From Boseongicola sp. SB0675_bin_26 (GTDB lineage: Bacteria > Pseudomonadota > Alphaproteobacteria > Rhodobacterales > Rhodobacteraceae), in the NCBI GenBank assembly GCA_009843725.1, contig VYCX01000338.1, forward strand, positions 1 through 5,128: a DNA stretch of 5,128 nucleotides, in the 5' to 3' direction. Positions 5,011 through 5,128 of the stretch are shown in pieces; position 1 is the first letter of the stretch, and each line of letters starts with the position of its first letter. Below the pieces are notes generated by a model. It did not search any database and was not told the origin of the DNA. It saw only the letters and a list, made by a program, of their open reading frames with translations. The translations under genes were made by a program, and so were the position numbers.

Positions 5011-5128
5011 ACGGCACGACGCCCTGCCGCACCATCGACAGCTCGCGTGAACACTCCGTCGCCTGAAGGCGATGGCTTCTCGGCCAAGCTACGCGGCAAC
5101 CCGCACGCTTCGCGACCGAAGGCCGGTT
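5011..5128. other. Right-hand edge, nothing assignable; small hairpin at 5059-5072
   Basis: TCGCC (5059-5063) and GGCGA (5068-5072) form a 5-bp stem with a TGAA loop, 49 nt after the DUF1491 stop and without a T-run. A GTG at 5047 and an ATG at 5072 both open frames to the edge, but neither has a good ribosome site. On the minus strand a frame enters from the right and stops at a TAG near 5089, which could be the end of a convergent gene. None resembles the RecO N-terminus. Confidence 0.3.

Noticed and set aside
5047..5128. GTG-started frame at the right edge as a possible recO or other gene
   Set aside because: It has no convincing ribosome site, the 27 visible residues do not resemble RecO, and the stretch is too short to judge.

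Overview
This is a GC-rich window from an alphaproteobacterium, most likely of the Rhodobacterales. Three things point there. An rsmB-type rRNA methyltransferase is followed on the same strand by the N-terminus of a heparinase II/III-family protein. era overlaps a DUF1491 gene by ATGA. A DUF1674 (SDHAF4-like) gene carries the typical RYGDWE...KGR..DF tail. I assigned these by recognising sequence motifs, not by database search.

Layout, left to right. On the minus strand, positions 1-133 hold the start of a heparinase II/III-like gene that leaves the window (GTG start, good Shine-Dalgarno). It is preceded by rsmB (229-1488, minus), with a 9-bp hairpin in the short gap between them. Divergent from rsmB, and probably served by a sigma70-like promoter at 1498-1525, is a 57-aa DUF1674/SDHAF4 gene (1556-1729, plus). 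It converges on a GpdQ/CpdA-type metallophosphoesterase (1819-2604, minus). The 232-nt gap between that gene and the next may hide a small minus-strand ORF. Then comes a secreted, probably outer-membrane beta-barrel protein (2837-3319, plus) with features resembling a divergent PagP. Next is 456 nt without a convincing gene but with several GC-rich inverted repeats. The window closes with era (3776-4684) coupled to DUF1491 (4681-5010), and 118 nt with nothing assignable.

By function, rsmB (16S rRNA m5C967) and era (30S subunit maturation) are ribosome-biogenesis genes, DUF1674 probably helps succinate dehydrogenase assembly, and the heparinase-like and barrel proteins are envelope or secreted functions. 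This is mostly core genome; I see no transposase, phage gene, CRISPR array, tRNA or rRNA. The most interesting items are the PagP-like barrel with a His/Asn-Ser arrangement, the structured non-coding stretch before era where rnc would often be expected, and the conserved uncharacterised gene coupled to era.
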